Of a stretch of 64,000 nucleotides of DNA, positions 37,957-47,185 are shown in pieces. Both the position numbers and the translations under genes were made by a program. Origin of the DNA: JACKJK01 sp046159835. Lineage in GTDB: Bacteria; Pseudomonadota; Alphaproteobacteria; Rhizobiales; Tepidamorphaceae. Location of the stretch: the NCBI RefSeq assembly GCF_046159835.1, contig NZ_JBJXCY010000001.1, forward strand, positions 1,364,001-1,428,000. Reading direction: 5' to 3'. Positions within the stretch are counted from its first letter, which is position 1. Each line of letters starts with the position of its first letter. The notes under the pieces were generated by a model. That model saw nothing but the letters and a program-made list of their open reading frames with translations. It searched no databases and was not told the DNA's origin.

Positions 37957-39165
37957 TCAATCGATGGACGGAAGCAGCGAGACGTAGCGGCACGGCTCAC
38001 CCGCGTCCGCTTTCGGGGCATGGGGCGGCCGCACGACCAGCACGTCCGTGCGCCCCAGTGTCGCCAGCATGGAGCTGTCCTGCCGCGAGAAGGGATGCGC
38101 CACGTGGAGGCCGTTCTCTATGGCAAGCCGCGCCCGGACATAGTCCTGCCGGTGGTCGTTCTCCGGCATCTCGCGGCCCAGTACGGCATGGTCGGGTTCT
38201 TCGGCCTGCTGCACCCCGAGCAGCGCACGCGCCAGCGGCACGAGAAACAGTCGCGCGCAGACGATGGCCGACACCGGGTTGCCTGGGAGGCCGATGAAGG
38301 ACTGCTCGCCGCGTCGCCCGAACATCAGCGGCTTGCCGGGGCGCATGGCGATCTTCCAGAAGCCCATCTCGACGCCGAGATCGGCCAGCACATCCTGCAT
38401 GTGGTCGTGGTCGCCAACGGATGCGCCACCCGTGGTGACCACGGCATCCGCTCCGGCTTCGACAGCCTGCGCAAGCTTTGCGGCGATGATCTTGCGATCA
38501 TCCGGCGCGACGCCGAGGTCGGTGGCCTCGGCCCCTGCCATGCGTAGCATTGCGGCGACGCCGAAATTGTTGGAGGCGACGATCTGGTCCGGGCCGACAT
38601 TCTCGCCGGGCAGCACGAGTTCATCGCCGGTCGAGAGAATCGCGAAGCGCGGCTTGCGGCGAACGGGAACGGTGGCATGACCCATGGCAGCGGCAAGCGC
38701 GACGCGGGCAGGCGTCAGGACCCTGCCGGCGTCGAGAAGTGCATCGCCCTCGCTGAAATCCATGCCGCGCGGGCGCACGAAGCGGCCCGCCTCGGTTGCA
38801 GGCACGCGGATCGTGTCGCCGTCGCGCGCGACGTTTTCCTGGATGACGATGGTGTCCGCCCCGTCCGGCAGTGGCGCTCCGGTAAAGATGCGCACGGCCT
38901 CGCCAGCGTTCAGGGTGCCGTCGAAGCGCGCGCCTGCCGCAGCCGACCCGATGACGCGCAGTGACGTGTCGCTTTCAACGTCGCTCGCGCGCACGGCGTA
39001 GCCATCCATGGCGGAGGTTGCCCAAGGCGGCTGGGTGCGTGTCGCGGCCATTGGTTCAGCGAGAACGCGCAGGTCTGCCACGGCAATGCCGACCTGCTCG
39101 GTTCCCGTCGGCTTTGCGCCCGACAGAAGCCGCGCCAAAGCCTCGTCGACGGGCAGCAGGCTCAT
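37957..39165 (-). CDS. moeA: molybdopterin molybdenumtransferase MoeA
   Basis: A 402-residue gephyrin/MoeA-type enzyme that inserts molybdenum into adenylylated molybdopterin. It has RTQPPWATSAMDGYAVRASD near the N-terminus and IFTGAPLPDGADTIVIQE. The MoCF-binding fold contains ILSTGDELVLPGE and TTGGASVGDHDHMQDVLAD, and the small C-terminal beta-barrel ends VSLLPSID. The ATG overlaps the moaC stop by 4 bases. It is the last gene of the trp-moa-moe minus-strand run before lexA. Confidence 0.95.
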   Translation of the reverse strand: MSLLPVDEALARLLSGAKPTGTEQVGIAVADLRVLAEPMAATRTQPPWATSAMDGYAVRASDVESDTSLRVIGSAAAGARFDGTLNAGEAVRIFTGAPLPDGADTIVIQENVARDGDTIRVPATEAGRFVRPRGMDFSEGDALLDAGRVLTPARVALAAAMGHATVPVRRKPRFAILSTGDELVLPGENVGPDQIVASNNFGVAAMLRMAGAEATDLGVAPDDRKIIAAKLAQAVEAGADAVVTTGGASVGDHDHMQDVLADLGVEMGFWKIAMRPGKPLMFGRRGEQSFIGLPGNPVSAIVCARLFLVPLARALLGVQQAEEPDHAVLGREMPENDHRQDYVRARLAIENGLHVAHPFSRQDSSMLATLGRTDVLVVRPPHAPKADAGEPCRYVSLLPSID

Positions 39166-39650
39166 GCGGGCTCGGCGGAATAGTCGCCGGATTTGCCGCC
39201 GGACTTGTTCAGCAGCCGGATGCCGGAAATCGTCATGCCGCGATCAACCGCCTTCACCATGTCGTAGACCGTGAGGCAGGCGACGGAGCAGGCGATCAGC
39301 GCCTCCATCTCGACGCCGGTCTGGCCGGTCAGGCGGGCCTCTGCGGTGACGCGCACGCGGCTGTTTTCCGGCTCGGGAACCAGCTCGACCGAGACCTTCG
39401 ACAGCATCAGCGGATGGCAGAGTGGAATGAGTTCGTGCGTCTTCTTGGCGGCCATGATGCCGGCGATGCGGGCCACGGCGAGAACGTCGCCCTTCTTGGT
39501 CTCGCCGGAGACGATCAGGTCCAGCGTTTCCGGCAGCATGGAAATGATGCCCTCGGCGCGGGCCACGCGAACGGTGCTGGCCTTGTCGCCGACATCGACC
39601 ATCTGCGCCTTGCCTGAGGCATCGACGTGGGTGAGCTTGCCTTTGCTCAT
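39162..39650 (-). CDS. moaC: cyclic pyranopterin monophosphate synthase MoaC
   Basis: A 162-residue enzyme that completes cyclic pyranopterin monophosphate formation with MoaA. Conserved segments are KLTHVDASGKAQMVDVGDK, KKTHELIPLCHPLMLSKV, TGVEMEALIACSVACLTVYD and the C-terminal LLNKSGGKSGDY. The start is ATG 39650 (MSKGKLTHVD), 7 bases downstream of the trpC stop. An upstream in-frame ATG lies inside trpC. moaA itself is not in the window. Confidence 0.96.
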   Translation of the reverse strand: MSKGKLTHVDASGKAQMVDVGDKASTVRVARAEGIISMLPETLDLIVSGETKKGDVLAVARIAGIMAAKKTHELIPLCHPLMLSKVSVELVPEPENSRVRVTAEARLTGQTGVEMEALIACSVACLTVYDMVKAVDRGMTISGIRLLNKSGGKSGDYSAEPA

Positions 39651-39657
39651 GGCCGCG

Positions 39658-40479
39658 TCAACCCGCGGCCCGGGCGGCGCTCGCATCCGCCGGTTTCAGC
39701 AGTGCGCGGGTCGCGGCGGCCACATCGTCCTGCCGCATCAGGCTTTCGCCGACCAGCAGCGTGTGAATGCCGATATCGGCCAGACGCGAGACATCCTGCG
39801 GCGTGAAGATACCGCTCTCGCCGACCAGCAGCTTGCCCTCGGGCACGCGCGCGGCCAGCCGTTCGCTGGTTTGCAGCGTCACGTTGAAGGTGCGCAGGTT
39901 GCGGTTGTTGATGCCGAGCAGCGGCGAGGTGAGCTTCAGTGCGCGGTCGAGCTCGTCCTCCTCGTGAACCTCGACCAGAACCGACATGCCCCACTCGAAG
40001 GCCTCGCGCTCCAGCGCGGCTGCGGTCTCGTCGTCGACGGAGGCCATGATGATGAGGATGCAATCGGCACCCATCGCGCGCGCTTCCACCACCTGGTACG
40101 GCTCGTAGAGGAAGTCCTTGCGCAGTGCGGGCAGGGCGCAGGCATCGCGCGCAGCCTGAAGGAATTCCGGCGCACCCTGGAACGACGGCGTATCCGTCAG
40201 CACGGAGAGGCAGGCCGCGCCACCGTCCTCGTAGGCCTTCGCCAGCGACGGCGGATCGAAGTCGGCGCGGATCAGGCCCTTGGAGGGGCTGGCCTTCTTG
40301 ATCTCGGCAATCAGCGCGGTGTGGCCTGCGTCGATCTTCGACTGCAGCGCGCCGTGAAAATCGCGGACCGGTGAGGCGGCACGCGCAGCTTCCTTGACGG
40401 CGTCCAGCGGGCGGGCCTTCTTGGCCTCGGCGATTTCGACGCGCTTGTACTCTTCGATTTTGCGCAGGATGTCAGCCAT
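39658..40479 (-). CDS. trpC: indole-3-glycerol phosphate synthase
   Basis: A 273-residue TIM-barrel enzyme converting carboxyphenylaminodeoxyribulose phosphate to indole-3-glycerol phosphate. Motifs include ALIAEIKKASPSKGLIR, LRKDFLYEPYQVVEARAMGAD, LLGINNRNLRTF and KLLVGESGIFTPQDV. It is a stand-alone TrpC with no TrpF fused. The ATG overlaps trpD by 8 bases, indicating coupling. Confidence 0.97.
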   Translation of the reverse strand: MADILRKIEEYKRVEIAEAKKARPLDAVKEAARAASPVRDFHGALQSKIDAGHTALIAEIKKASPSKGLIRADFDPPSLAKAYEDGGAACLSVLTDTPSFQGAPEFLQAARDACALPALRKDFLYEPYQVVEARAMGADCILIIMASVDDETAAALEREAFEWGMSVLVEVHEEDELDRALKLTSPLLGINNRNLRTFNVTLQTSERLAARVPEGKLLVGESGIFTPQDVSRLADIGIHTLLVGESLMRQDDVAAATRALLKPADASAARAAG

Positions 40480-41485
40480 TGGTGACCCTCACGACCTCTG
40501 CCAGGCGCTGCTGGGCATCACCGCAATCGATGACCTCGGCGGCGAGATTGACGCCAGCCGCCAAATCCTTGGCCTTGCCGGCGACGACGAGCGCGGCGCC
40601 CGCATTCATCAGCACGATATCGCGGTATGGCCCGCGATCACCGTTCAGCACCGAGCGCAGCGCAGCCGCGTTGTGGTCGCCGTCGCCGCCCTTCAGATAG
40701 GACGGGTCGGCGATGGAAATATCGACGCTCTGCGGGTCGATGTCGAAGGTCGAGACCTTGCCGCCTTCCAGCGAGGCAACGCGCGTCGGGCCGGTGGTGG
40801 TGATCTCGTCCAGCCCGTCGGAGCCGTGCACCACCCAGGCGCGCTCCATGCCGAGCTGGTTCAGCACATGGGCGACAGGCTCGACCCACTCAAGCGAGAA
40901 CACGCCGACCAGCGCACGCTTGACGCTGGCCGGATTGGACAGTGGCCCCAGCAGGTTGAACACCGTGCGCGTGCCAAGTTCGACGCGCGTCGGGCCGACA
41001 TGCTTCATCGCGGAATGGTGCATCGGCGCGAACATGAAGCCGAGGCCGGCTTCGCGGATCGACTGGCCGATCTTGTCCGGGTCGATGTCGATATCGACAC
41101 CAAGTGACGCGAGAACGTCGGCCGCGCCGGACCTGGACGACAGCGCGCGGTTGCCGTGCTTGGCGACGGGTACGCCCGCACCGGCCACCACGAAGGCGGT
41201 GGCGGTTGAAATGTTGTATGTGCCGCTGCCGTCGCCGCCGGTGCCGACAACGTCCATGGCATCATCGGGGGCTTCGACCGGCACCATCTTGGAGCGCATG
41301 ATCTGCGCCGCGCCGGTGATCTCGTCCACGGTCTCGCCGCGCACCCGCAGCGCCATCAGGAAGCCGCCGATCTGGCTCGGGGTGGCTTCGCCGCTCATGA
41401 TGATCTCGAAGGCGGCGCGCGCATCCTCGACCGACAGGCTTTCACCCGTCGCGACCTTGCCGATCATGTCCTTCATGGAAGCCAT
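40472..41485 (-). CDS. trpD: anthranilate phosphoribosyltransferase
   Basis: A 337-residue enzyme transferring phosphoribose from PRPP to anthranilate. The helical N-domain is followed by the PRPP-binding VVGTGGDGSGTYNISTATAF, the anthranilate-binding VAKHGNRALSSRSGAADVLA, and the later FMFAPMHHSAMKHVGPTR and NLLGPLSNPA. Its start lies 38 bases after the trpG stop, and its end overlaps trpC. It is not fused to trpG as in enteric bacteria. Confidence 0.97.
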   Translation of the reverse strand: MASMKDMIGKVATGESLSVEDARAAFEIIMSGEATPSQIGGFLMALRVRGETVDEITGAAQIMRSKMVPVEAPDDAMDVVGTGGDGSGTYNISTATAFVVAGAGVPVAKHGNRALSSRSGAADVLASLGVDIDIDPDKIGQSIREAGLGFMFAPMHHSAMKHVGPTRVELGTRTVFNLLGPLSNPASVKRALVGVFSLEWVEPVAHVLNQLGMERAWVVHGSDGLDEITTTGPTRVASLEGGKVSTFDIDPQSVDISIADPSYLKGGDGDHNAAALRSVLNGDRGPYRDIVLMNAGAALVVAGKAKDLAAGVNLAAEVIDCGDAQQRLAEVVRVTNG

Positions 41486-41523
41486 AGGCTCGATTACCCC
41501 TTCGCGCCCCGCATTGCCAGCGA

Positions 41524-42114
41524 TCAGGCCGGAACTTTCGCGTGGTTCTTCACGATTTCAAGAAAATTGCGGAGCAGGGCGTGACCATGCTCCGAGGCAA
41601 TGCTTTCGGGATGGAACTGCACGCCGTGAACCGGGTGTTCGGCATGGCGCAGGCCCATGATCGTGCCGTCGGAGGTCTTCGCGTTGACGCTCAGCGTGTT
41701 CGGCAGGCTCGCCGGGTCGACGGTCAGCGAGTGGTAGCGCGTGGCGGTGAAGGCTTCAGGCAGGCCGGCGAACAGGCCGGTTCCGTCATTGTGCATGGTG
41801 CTTGTCTTGCCGTGGAACAGCGCATCGGCGCGCACCACGTCGCCACCATAGACCTGGCCGATGGCCTGGTGGCCGAGGCAGACGCCGAATAGAGGCGTGG
41901 TTTCACCGGCACGGCGGATCAGGTCCATGCAGATACCTGCCTCGTTGGGCGTGCAGGGGCCGGGCGATAGCACGATGCCGTCGGGCTTGGCGTCCATCAC
42001 CTCGTCGACGCTGATGCGGTCGTTGCGATGGACTTCGACCTCGGCACCGAGTTCACCGAGATAGTGGACGAGGTTCCAGGTGAAGCTGTCGTAATTGTCG
42101 ATGAGAATGATCAT
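41524..42114 (-). CDS. trpG: anthranilate synthase component II (glutamine amidotransferase)
   Basis: A 196-residue class I glutamine amidotransferase supplying ammonia to TrpE. It begins MIILIDNYDSFTWNLVHYLG. The nucleophile Cys79 is in FGVCLGHQAIGQ, and the triad His-Glu pair is in VHGVQFHPESIASEHG. The start overlaps the stop of the upstream membrane-protein gene by 4 bases (ATGA on the minus strand). Many rhizobia carry a fused trpE(G); here the subunits are separate. Confidence 0.97.
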   Translation of the reverse strand: MIILIDNYDSFTWNLVHYLGELGAEVEVHRNDRISVDEVMDAKPDGIVLSPGPCTPNEAGICMDLIRRAGETTPLFGVCLGHQAIGQVYGGDVVRADALFHGKTSTMHNDGTGLFAGLPEAFTATRYHSLTVDPASLPNTLSVNAKTSDGTIMGLRHAEHPVHGVQFHPESIASEHGHALLRNFLEIVKNHAKVPA

Positions 42115-42647
42115 GGCAGTCGCGGTTCTGGCCGCTCCGGAGTCTCAAGGTGCTTTCGTCTGCACCATAGGGTGACACCGATCAAGCCCGCAACGGACAG
42201 AGGCACAGTGAAAGCGCCCGTCAGCATGGTGGAAGCAAAGGCGAGATAGATCGTACCCGCTCCAAACGGCCCGCTGCCGACGCTGGTGACGAGACTGTCG
42301 GGATCCGAGACGTGGCTGAGGATGCCTGAAAACGCGAAGAAGAATGCCCACATGGCAAGATTGGCAGCCGGAATGGCAAGCACACCGGCAACCAGCGCCT
42401 GCAACGGGGCAAACCGGCTGGCCACGCGCACGATCGTCGCGAACATCACACCGCCTGTCAGCGCACCGGCGCCCCCCGCGCTGACGACCAGTATCGCCGC
42501 GAGCATGGTTTCCGACGTGGTGGCGACAAGCCCACTCCACGACATGAAAAGGACTGCAAAGACGATCGCCAGCACACCGGATACGAGCGCTGCCAGAAGA
42601 ACGCCTTGCCGCTTTGGCGATATGTCGTCCGCGTCGCTGCCGCTCAC
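42111..42647 (-). CDS. uncharacterised four-helix membrane protein coupled between trpE and trpG
   Basis: A 178-residue protein starting at a GTG that overlaps the trpE stop codon (GTGA) and ending in a stop that overlaps the trpG ATG, so it is coupled on both sides. After a polar N-terminus (MSGSDADDISPKRQ) there are about four hydrophobic helices (near residues 16-36, 46-72, 81-103 and 130-160), with Gly/Ala-rich segments such as SAGGAGALTGGVMF. The C-terminal tail is charged and proline-rich. I recognise no family and no catalytic motif. An inner-membrane location is expected. A role connected to tryptophan or anthranilate, such as transport, is only suggested by position. Confidence 0.8.
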   Translation of the reverse strand: MSGSDADDISPKRQGVLLAALVSGVLAIVFAVLFMSWSGLVATTSETMLAAILVVSAGGAGALTGGVMFATIVRVASRFAPLQALVAGVLAIPAANLAMWAFFFAFSGILSHVSDPDSLVTSVGSGPFGAGTIYLAFASTMLTGAFTVPLSVAGLIGVTLWCRRKHLETPERPEPRLP

Positions 42648-44164
42648 TGGCCGCGGCCGGCACTGGCTGCAAAGCGGACGGCTTCCTCGGCTGCGCGGAA
42701 CAGGGCCTTGGCCTTGTTGACGCATTCGGCCTGTTCCGATTCAGGCACCGAATCCGCGACAATGCCGGCACCGGCCTGAACGTACATCTTGCCATCGCGC
42801 ACGATGGACGTGCGCAGCACGATGCAGGTGTCCATCTCGCCGTCCGCGGAAAAGTAGCCGATGGCACCGGCATAGATACCGCGCTTTTCCTTCTCCAGCT
42901 CGTCGATGATCTCCATGGCGCGCACCTTTGGCGCACCCGACACGGTACCCGCCGGGAAGCCCGCAACGAGGCCGTCGATCGCGTCCTTGCCGTCGGCAAG
43001 CTTGCCCTCGACGTTGGAGACGATGTGCATGACCTGGCTATAATATTCGAGAAAGAAGCGGTCGGTGACTTCCACCGTGCCGATCTTCGAGACGCGGCCA
43101 ACGTCGTTGCGCCCGAGATCCAGCAGCATCAGGTGCTCGGCGCATTCCTTCGGGTCGGCGAGCAGCTCTTCGGAAAGCGCGCGGTCCTCTGCAGGCGTCG
43201 CACCGCGCGGGCGGGTGCCGGCGATGGGGCGGATCGTGACCTTGCCTTCGCGCACGCGAACAAGGATTTCCGGGCTGGAGCCGACAACGGCGAAGTCGTC
43301 GAAATCGAGGAAGTAGAGGAACGGCGCTGGGTTCACGCGGCGCAGCGCGCGGTAGAGCGCGAAGGGCGGCAGCGAGAACGGCGCCTCGAAGCGCTGGCTC
43401 AGCACCACTTGGAAGATGTCGCCAGCCGCAATGTACTCCTTCGCACGCGCCACCATCTGCTTGTATTCGTCCGGCGTCGTGTTGGAGACGGGGGTGCCGG
43501 TCGCAGCCTCGATGTCGTCCTCGGTGATGGCCGACTTGTCGAGCGGCGTATCGAGTCCGTCGACGACGCCATTCAGCCGGTCGATGGCGCGGGAATAGGC
43601 GGCGTTGGCGTTCAGGCCGTCCTTCTTGCGAACCGGCGTGACGACCGTGATCTCGTCGCGCACGGCATCGAAGATGACGACGACCGTCGGACGCACCAGG
43701 ATTGCGTCCGGCGTCCCGAGCACATCCGGATTCGGCTCCGGCAGCTCTTCCATCAGCCGCACCGTGTCGTATCCGAGGTAGCCGAAGATGCCGGCAGACA
43801 TCGGCGGCAGGCTCTCCGGCAATTCGATGCGGTTTTCCGCGATCAGCTTGCGCAGCGCTTCCAGCGTAGAGTCGGGCAGGGCCGTGAACGCATCGGGATC
43901 GTTCAGCGCGTCAGTGTTCACCTCCGCCTTCTCGCCCTGCGCGCGGAAGATCAGGTCGGGGCTGAGCCCGATGATCGAGTAGCGCCCGCGAACCGCACCG
44001 CCCTCGACCGATTCCAGCAGGAAGCACTTGGAACGTCCCGCCGACAGCTTGAGCATGGCCGAGACCGGGGTTTCCAGGTCGGCCACAAGCCGGGTCCAGA
44101 CAACCTGCGGCTTGCCGGCGGCATAGGTCGTTTCAAAGTCACCAAAAGCGGGTTCGACGTTCAT
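42644..44164 (-). CDS. trpE: anthranilate synthase component I
   Basis: A 506-residue chorismate-using enzyme making anthranilate with TrpG. The N-terminal feedback-inhibition region has the LLESVEGGAVRGRYSIIGL motif. The catalytic domain shows FAVVGSSPEILVRV, RPIAGTRPRGATPAEDRAL, HLMLLDLGRNDVGRVS and GFPAGTVSGAPKVRAMEIID. The start ATG (first base 44164) is 15 bases after the stop of the PpiD-like gene. No leader peptide with Trp codons was seen before it, so there is no evidence of attenuation here. Confidence 0.97.
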   Translation of the reverse strand: MNVEPAFGDFETTYAAGKPQVVWTRLVADLETPVSAMLKLSAGRSKCFLLESVEGGAVRGRYSIIGLSPDLIFRAQGEKAEVNTDALNDPDAFTALPDSTLEALRKLIAENRIELPESLPPMSAGIFGYLGYDTVRLMEELPEPNPDVLGTPDAILVRPTVVVIFDAVRDEITVVTPVRKKDGLNANAAYSRAIDRLNGVVDGLDTPLDKSAITEDDIEAATGTPVSNTTPDEYKQMVARAKEYIAAGDIFQVVLSQRFEAPFSLPPFALYRALRRVNPAPFLYFLDFDDFAVVGSSPEILVRVREGKVTIRPIAGTRPRGATPAEDRALSEELLADPKECAEHLMLLDLGRNDVGRVSKIGTVEVTDRFFLEYYSQVMHIVSNVEGKLADGKDAIDGLVAGFPAGTVSGAPKVRAMEIIDELEKEKRGIYAGAIGYFSADGEMDTCIVLRTSIVRDGKMYVQAGAGIVADSVPESEQAECVNKAKALFRAAEEAVRFAASAGRGQ

Positions 44165-44179
44165 CGCTTCCAGGGCCGG

Positions 44180-46078
44180 TCAGTTGGTCGCCGGTTCGCC
44201 GAGAAGCTGGCGCAGCAGTTCGCCATTCACGACGACATCGAACTCGTCTTCCAGCGAGCCGACATACTGGAACAGCAAGTCGTTGCTGCGGGCGATGGCG
44301 ATGCGGTCGACGACTTCCTTGTCGTCTTCGGCGTTCGGGTCGCGCTCGGGCAGCATGGAGCGTTCCATGGTGAAGACGATACGGTTCCCGCCCTCGGCGG
44401 TCGGTGCCTGCGCGGCGCGGCCCTGCGGCAGCAGGAAAAGGCGTTCCACCGCGCTCGAGCCTGCGGGTGCGCTGGTCTCGTTGCGCTTCACGGGACGCGC
44501 GGAAGTGACCGACTTGCCGTACTGACCGGCAACGGCGGTGATCTTCTCGCCGTTGTTGATCGCCTCAACGGCGGACTGGGCCGCGGTGCTCAGCGCGTTG
44601 GCCTCCTGCTCTGCGCGCCATGCTTCGGCAACGCGGTCGCGAACCTCGTCCAGCGTGCGGTCGCGGCCCGGCTCGATATCGGTCACGTCGAACCACACGA
44701 AGCTGGTGCCGCGCTGCTGGATCGGGTCGTTCTCAAGGCCGACATCGGTGGCAAACGCCTCGCGCAGCAGTTCCTGGCCGGCGGGCAGGTTTTCGATCTG
44801 GTTGCCGTCCGGGCCGTTGCCGGCAGCGTCCACCTTCTCGATGGTGACGAGCTCAAGGCCGTTGGCCTCGGCGATCTCGGCCAGCGTCTGGCCACCGGCG
44901 CGCGCATCCTCGACCTTGTCGAACATGTCGAGCACGGCGGTCTCGGCGCGGGCAAGCTTGAGAGATTGCTCCAGTTCGGCACGGGCATCCTCGAATGAGC
45001 GCTCGCTGCCTTCCTGGATGGCATCGACCGTGGCGATGACGAAGCCGAACTGCCCCTCGATCACGTCGCTCACTTCGCCCTGATTGAGCGCAAATGCGGC
45101 ATCGGCAACTGTGGGGTCGACGATATCGCCCTTGGCAACGAGGCCGAGCTCGGTCTCGGTGCGGGCAAGGCCGCGCTCCGTGGCGACGTCCTCGAAGGAC
45201 TTGCCGTCAGCGATGGCGCCGGCGGCGGCCTCAGCTTCCTCGCGCTCTGCGAACACGATTTGGCGCACTTCGCGGCGTTCCGGCGTCGAGTAGTCCGCCT
45301 TGCGGATGTCGTACTCGGTCTGCAATTCGTCCTCGGTCACCTCGATGGTGGAGGTCAGCGCCTCGGGATCGACCGCAATGATGTTGATCGAACGGTATTC
45401 CGGCGCAGCAAAGCGCTGTGTGTTGGCGTCGAAATAGGTCTGCAGCTCTTCCGGCGTCGGTTCGGCGATCTCGTCGGTGTCCGCCTTGGTCAGCACGAAA
45501 TAGTCGAAGCTGCGGGCCTCGTTCGAATAGGCGTGGATCAAATCGCGCAGTGTTTCGGACACCGGCGTGCCTGCCGTCAGCCCGTTGCCGATGGCCTGGC
45601 GCAGCATCTCGCGGCGCTTCTCCGCGACGTAGCCGGCTTCCGAGCGGCCGGACGCGCGCAGCACCTGCTGGAAGTAGCTCTGGTCGAACTGCCCACCCGG
45701 TGTCTGGAACTGCGGATCGTTGCGGATCGCCTCGGCAATCGCGTCGTCCGACATGTTGAGGCCCATGGAACGGGCCTTTTCATCCAGAGAGGCCTGCGTG
45801 ATGAGACGGCCCAGCACCTGCCGGTCGATGCCGAAGACGCGCGCTTCCTGCAGCGTGATCGGGCGACCGAGGCGGCGGCCGAAGTTCTGCATCTCGTTCT
45901 GCAGCTCGTAGCGATACTGCTCGCCGGGGATCTTCGTCTCGCCGATGGTGATGAGCGTCGCCTCGTCGGTGCGGTTGAGCACGTCGGCCACGCCCCACAG
46001 GGCGAAACTTCCCGCCAGGATGATCAGCAGAAATTTCGCAACCCAGGATTTCGCGCCTCGGCGCAACGCGTCCATCAT
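44180..46078 (-). CDS. ppiD: PpiD-like periplasmic peptidyl-prolyl isomerase / chaperone
   Basis: A 632-residue, membrane-anchored SurA_N/rotamase protein that assists folding of exported proteins. It begins MMDALRRGAKSWVAKF, has one transmembrane anchor (about residues 14-34, LLIILAGSFALWGVADVL), then a SurA-like chaperone region. A parvulin rotamase domain follows around RREVRQIVFAEREEAE to GEVSDVIEGQFGFVI. A second, degenerate parvulin-like segment follows. The start is at the paired ATGs 46078/46075; the frame runs 48 codons further up but without a plausible ribosome binding site. It is divergent from tpiA and upstream of trpE, as in many rhizobia. Confidence 0.9.
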   Translation of the reverse strand: MMDALRRGAKSWVAKFLLIILAGSFALWGVADVLNRTDEATLITIGETKIPGEQYRYELQNEMQNFGRRLGRPITLQEARVFGIDRQVLGRLITQASLDEKARSMGLNMSDDAIAEAIRNDPQFQTPGGQFDQSYFQQVLRASGRSEAGYVAEKRREMLRQAIGNGLTAGTPVSETLRDLIHAYSNEARSFDYFVLTKADTDEIAEPTPEELQTYFDANTQRFAAPEYRSINIIAVDPEALTSTIEVTEDELQTEYDIRKADYSTPERREVRQIVFAEREEAEAAAGAIADGKSFEDVATERGLARTETELGLVAKGDIVDPTVADAAFALNQGEVSDVIEGQFGFVIATVDAIQEGSERSFEDARAELEQSLKLARAETAVLDMFDKVEDARAGGQTLAEIAEANGLELVTIEKVDAAGNGPDGNQIENLPAGQELLREAFATDVGLENDPIQQRGTSFVWFDVTDIEPGRDRTLDEVRDRVAEAWRAEQEANALSTAAQSAVEAINNGEKITAVAGQYGKSVTSARPVKRNETSAPAGSSAVERLFLLPQGRAAQAPTAEGGNRIVFTMERSMLPERDPNAEDDKEVVDRIAIARSNDLLFQYVGSLEDEFDVVVNGELLRQLLGEPATN

Positions 46079-46285
46079 CTGCAACTGTTCCTTCTGTCGG
46101 CAGGATTTGGCGGTCGAATGACACGCCAAGGCGGGCAATTCAATGGCCCCGGCACAAAGGGCGGCGCATATTATGGGCGCCTTGATGGCGCGACAAGGGA
46201 CGCGAGAGCCATTCGCTGCCACGTTGCGAACGCAATGCGATGAAGGTTAAAGGGCGTCATTGATGTTCATTCAGGAGAGTCTTCG

Positions 46286-47032
46286 ATGGTCAAACCGCTT
46301 GTGGCCGGCAACTGGAAAATGAACGGCACCGCGGAGAATCTCGGCGAGATCGCGGCGATTGCCGAGGCAGCCGACGGGCATGCCGATGTTGTCGACATGA
46401 TGATCTGTCCGCCGGCGACCCTGCTGCGCAACGCATCCTATTCCGCCTCCGGCACCGCGCTGAAGATGGGCGGGCAGGATTGCCATCCGGAAGTTTCCGG
46501 CGCGCATACCGGTGATGTATCCGCCAAGATGCTGGCCGATGCCGGGGCCAGCGCGGTCATTGTCGGCCATTCGGAACGCCGCGCCGACCACGGCGAGGGT
46601 GACGAACTCGTGCGCGCCAAGGCGAAAGCGGTGATTGCGGCGAACCTTCTCGCCATCGTGTGCGTCGGTGAAACGCTGGAAGAGCGTGAATCCGGCCAGG
46701 CGGTCGAGCGCGTGACGTCCCAGCTGAAGGGCTCGCTTCCCGAAGGCGCGACGGCATCCAATCTCGTCGTCGCCTATGAGCCGGTCTGGGCGATCGGCAC
46801 GGGCAAGACGCCGACCGCGGACGATGTCGCGGCGATGCATCTGGCAATCCGCGAGCATCTTTCCAGCGCGTTTCCCGGCGAAGGGTCGCAGATGCGCATC
46901 CTCTACGGTGGCTCCGTGAAGCCCTCCAACGCTGCGGAATTGATGGCTGTCGACAACGTAAACGGGGCACTCGTCGGCGGCGCGAGCCTCACTTCCGCCG
47001 ATTTTCTCGGGATTGTTGCAGCCTACGAGTAA
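46286..47032 (+). CDS. tpiA: triose-phosphate isomerase
   Basis: A 248-residue TIM-barrel enzyme interconverting dihydroxyacetone phosphate and glyceraldehyde 3-phosphate. The catalytic Lys11 is in AGNWKMNG, the His in VIVGHSERR, and the Glu in VVAYEPVWAIGTGKTP. The phosphate-binding ends are ILYGGSVKP and GALVGGASL. AGGAGAG lies before the ATG. In rhizobial genomes this gene is often next to the ppiD-trp block, as here. Confidence 0.97.
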   Translation: MVKPLVAGNWKMNGTAENLGEIAAIAEAADGHADVVDMMICPPATLLRNASYSASGTALKMGGQDCHPEVSGAHTGDVSAKMLADAGASAVIVGHSERRADHGEGDELVRAKAKAVIAANLLAIVCVGETLEERESGQAVERVTSQLKGSLPEGATASNLVVAYEPVWAIGTGKTPTADDVAAMHLAIREHLSSAFPGEGSQMRILYGGSVKPSNAAELMAVDNVNGALVGGASLTSADFLGIVAAYE

Positions 47033-47185
47033 CGCTGCATGGCAGGGCGCGGGCCAGGCGATCTTCGGGGATCAGGCGTCCGCAGCCAGAGGCCGCCCAG
47101 GATCAGGGCGCCATAGGGGAGGGCGGCAACGGCCCGGCCGGCCGTCAAATCCCGGAGGGACCGGTCCGTGCTGCCGCCCCGCGGA

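Noticed and set aside
46079..46222. 48-codon N-terminal extension of the PpiD-like gene
   Set aside because: The family begins right before the membrane anchor (MMDALRRG). The extension has no ribosome binding site and would put Cys-rich, non-signal sequence before the anchor.
47033..47185. Minus-strand frame with a short hydrophobic patch between tpiA and the small secreted protein
   Set aside because: There is no good start codon with a ribosome binding site, and it runs into the 3' end of tpiA. It is more likely a chance frame.
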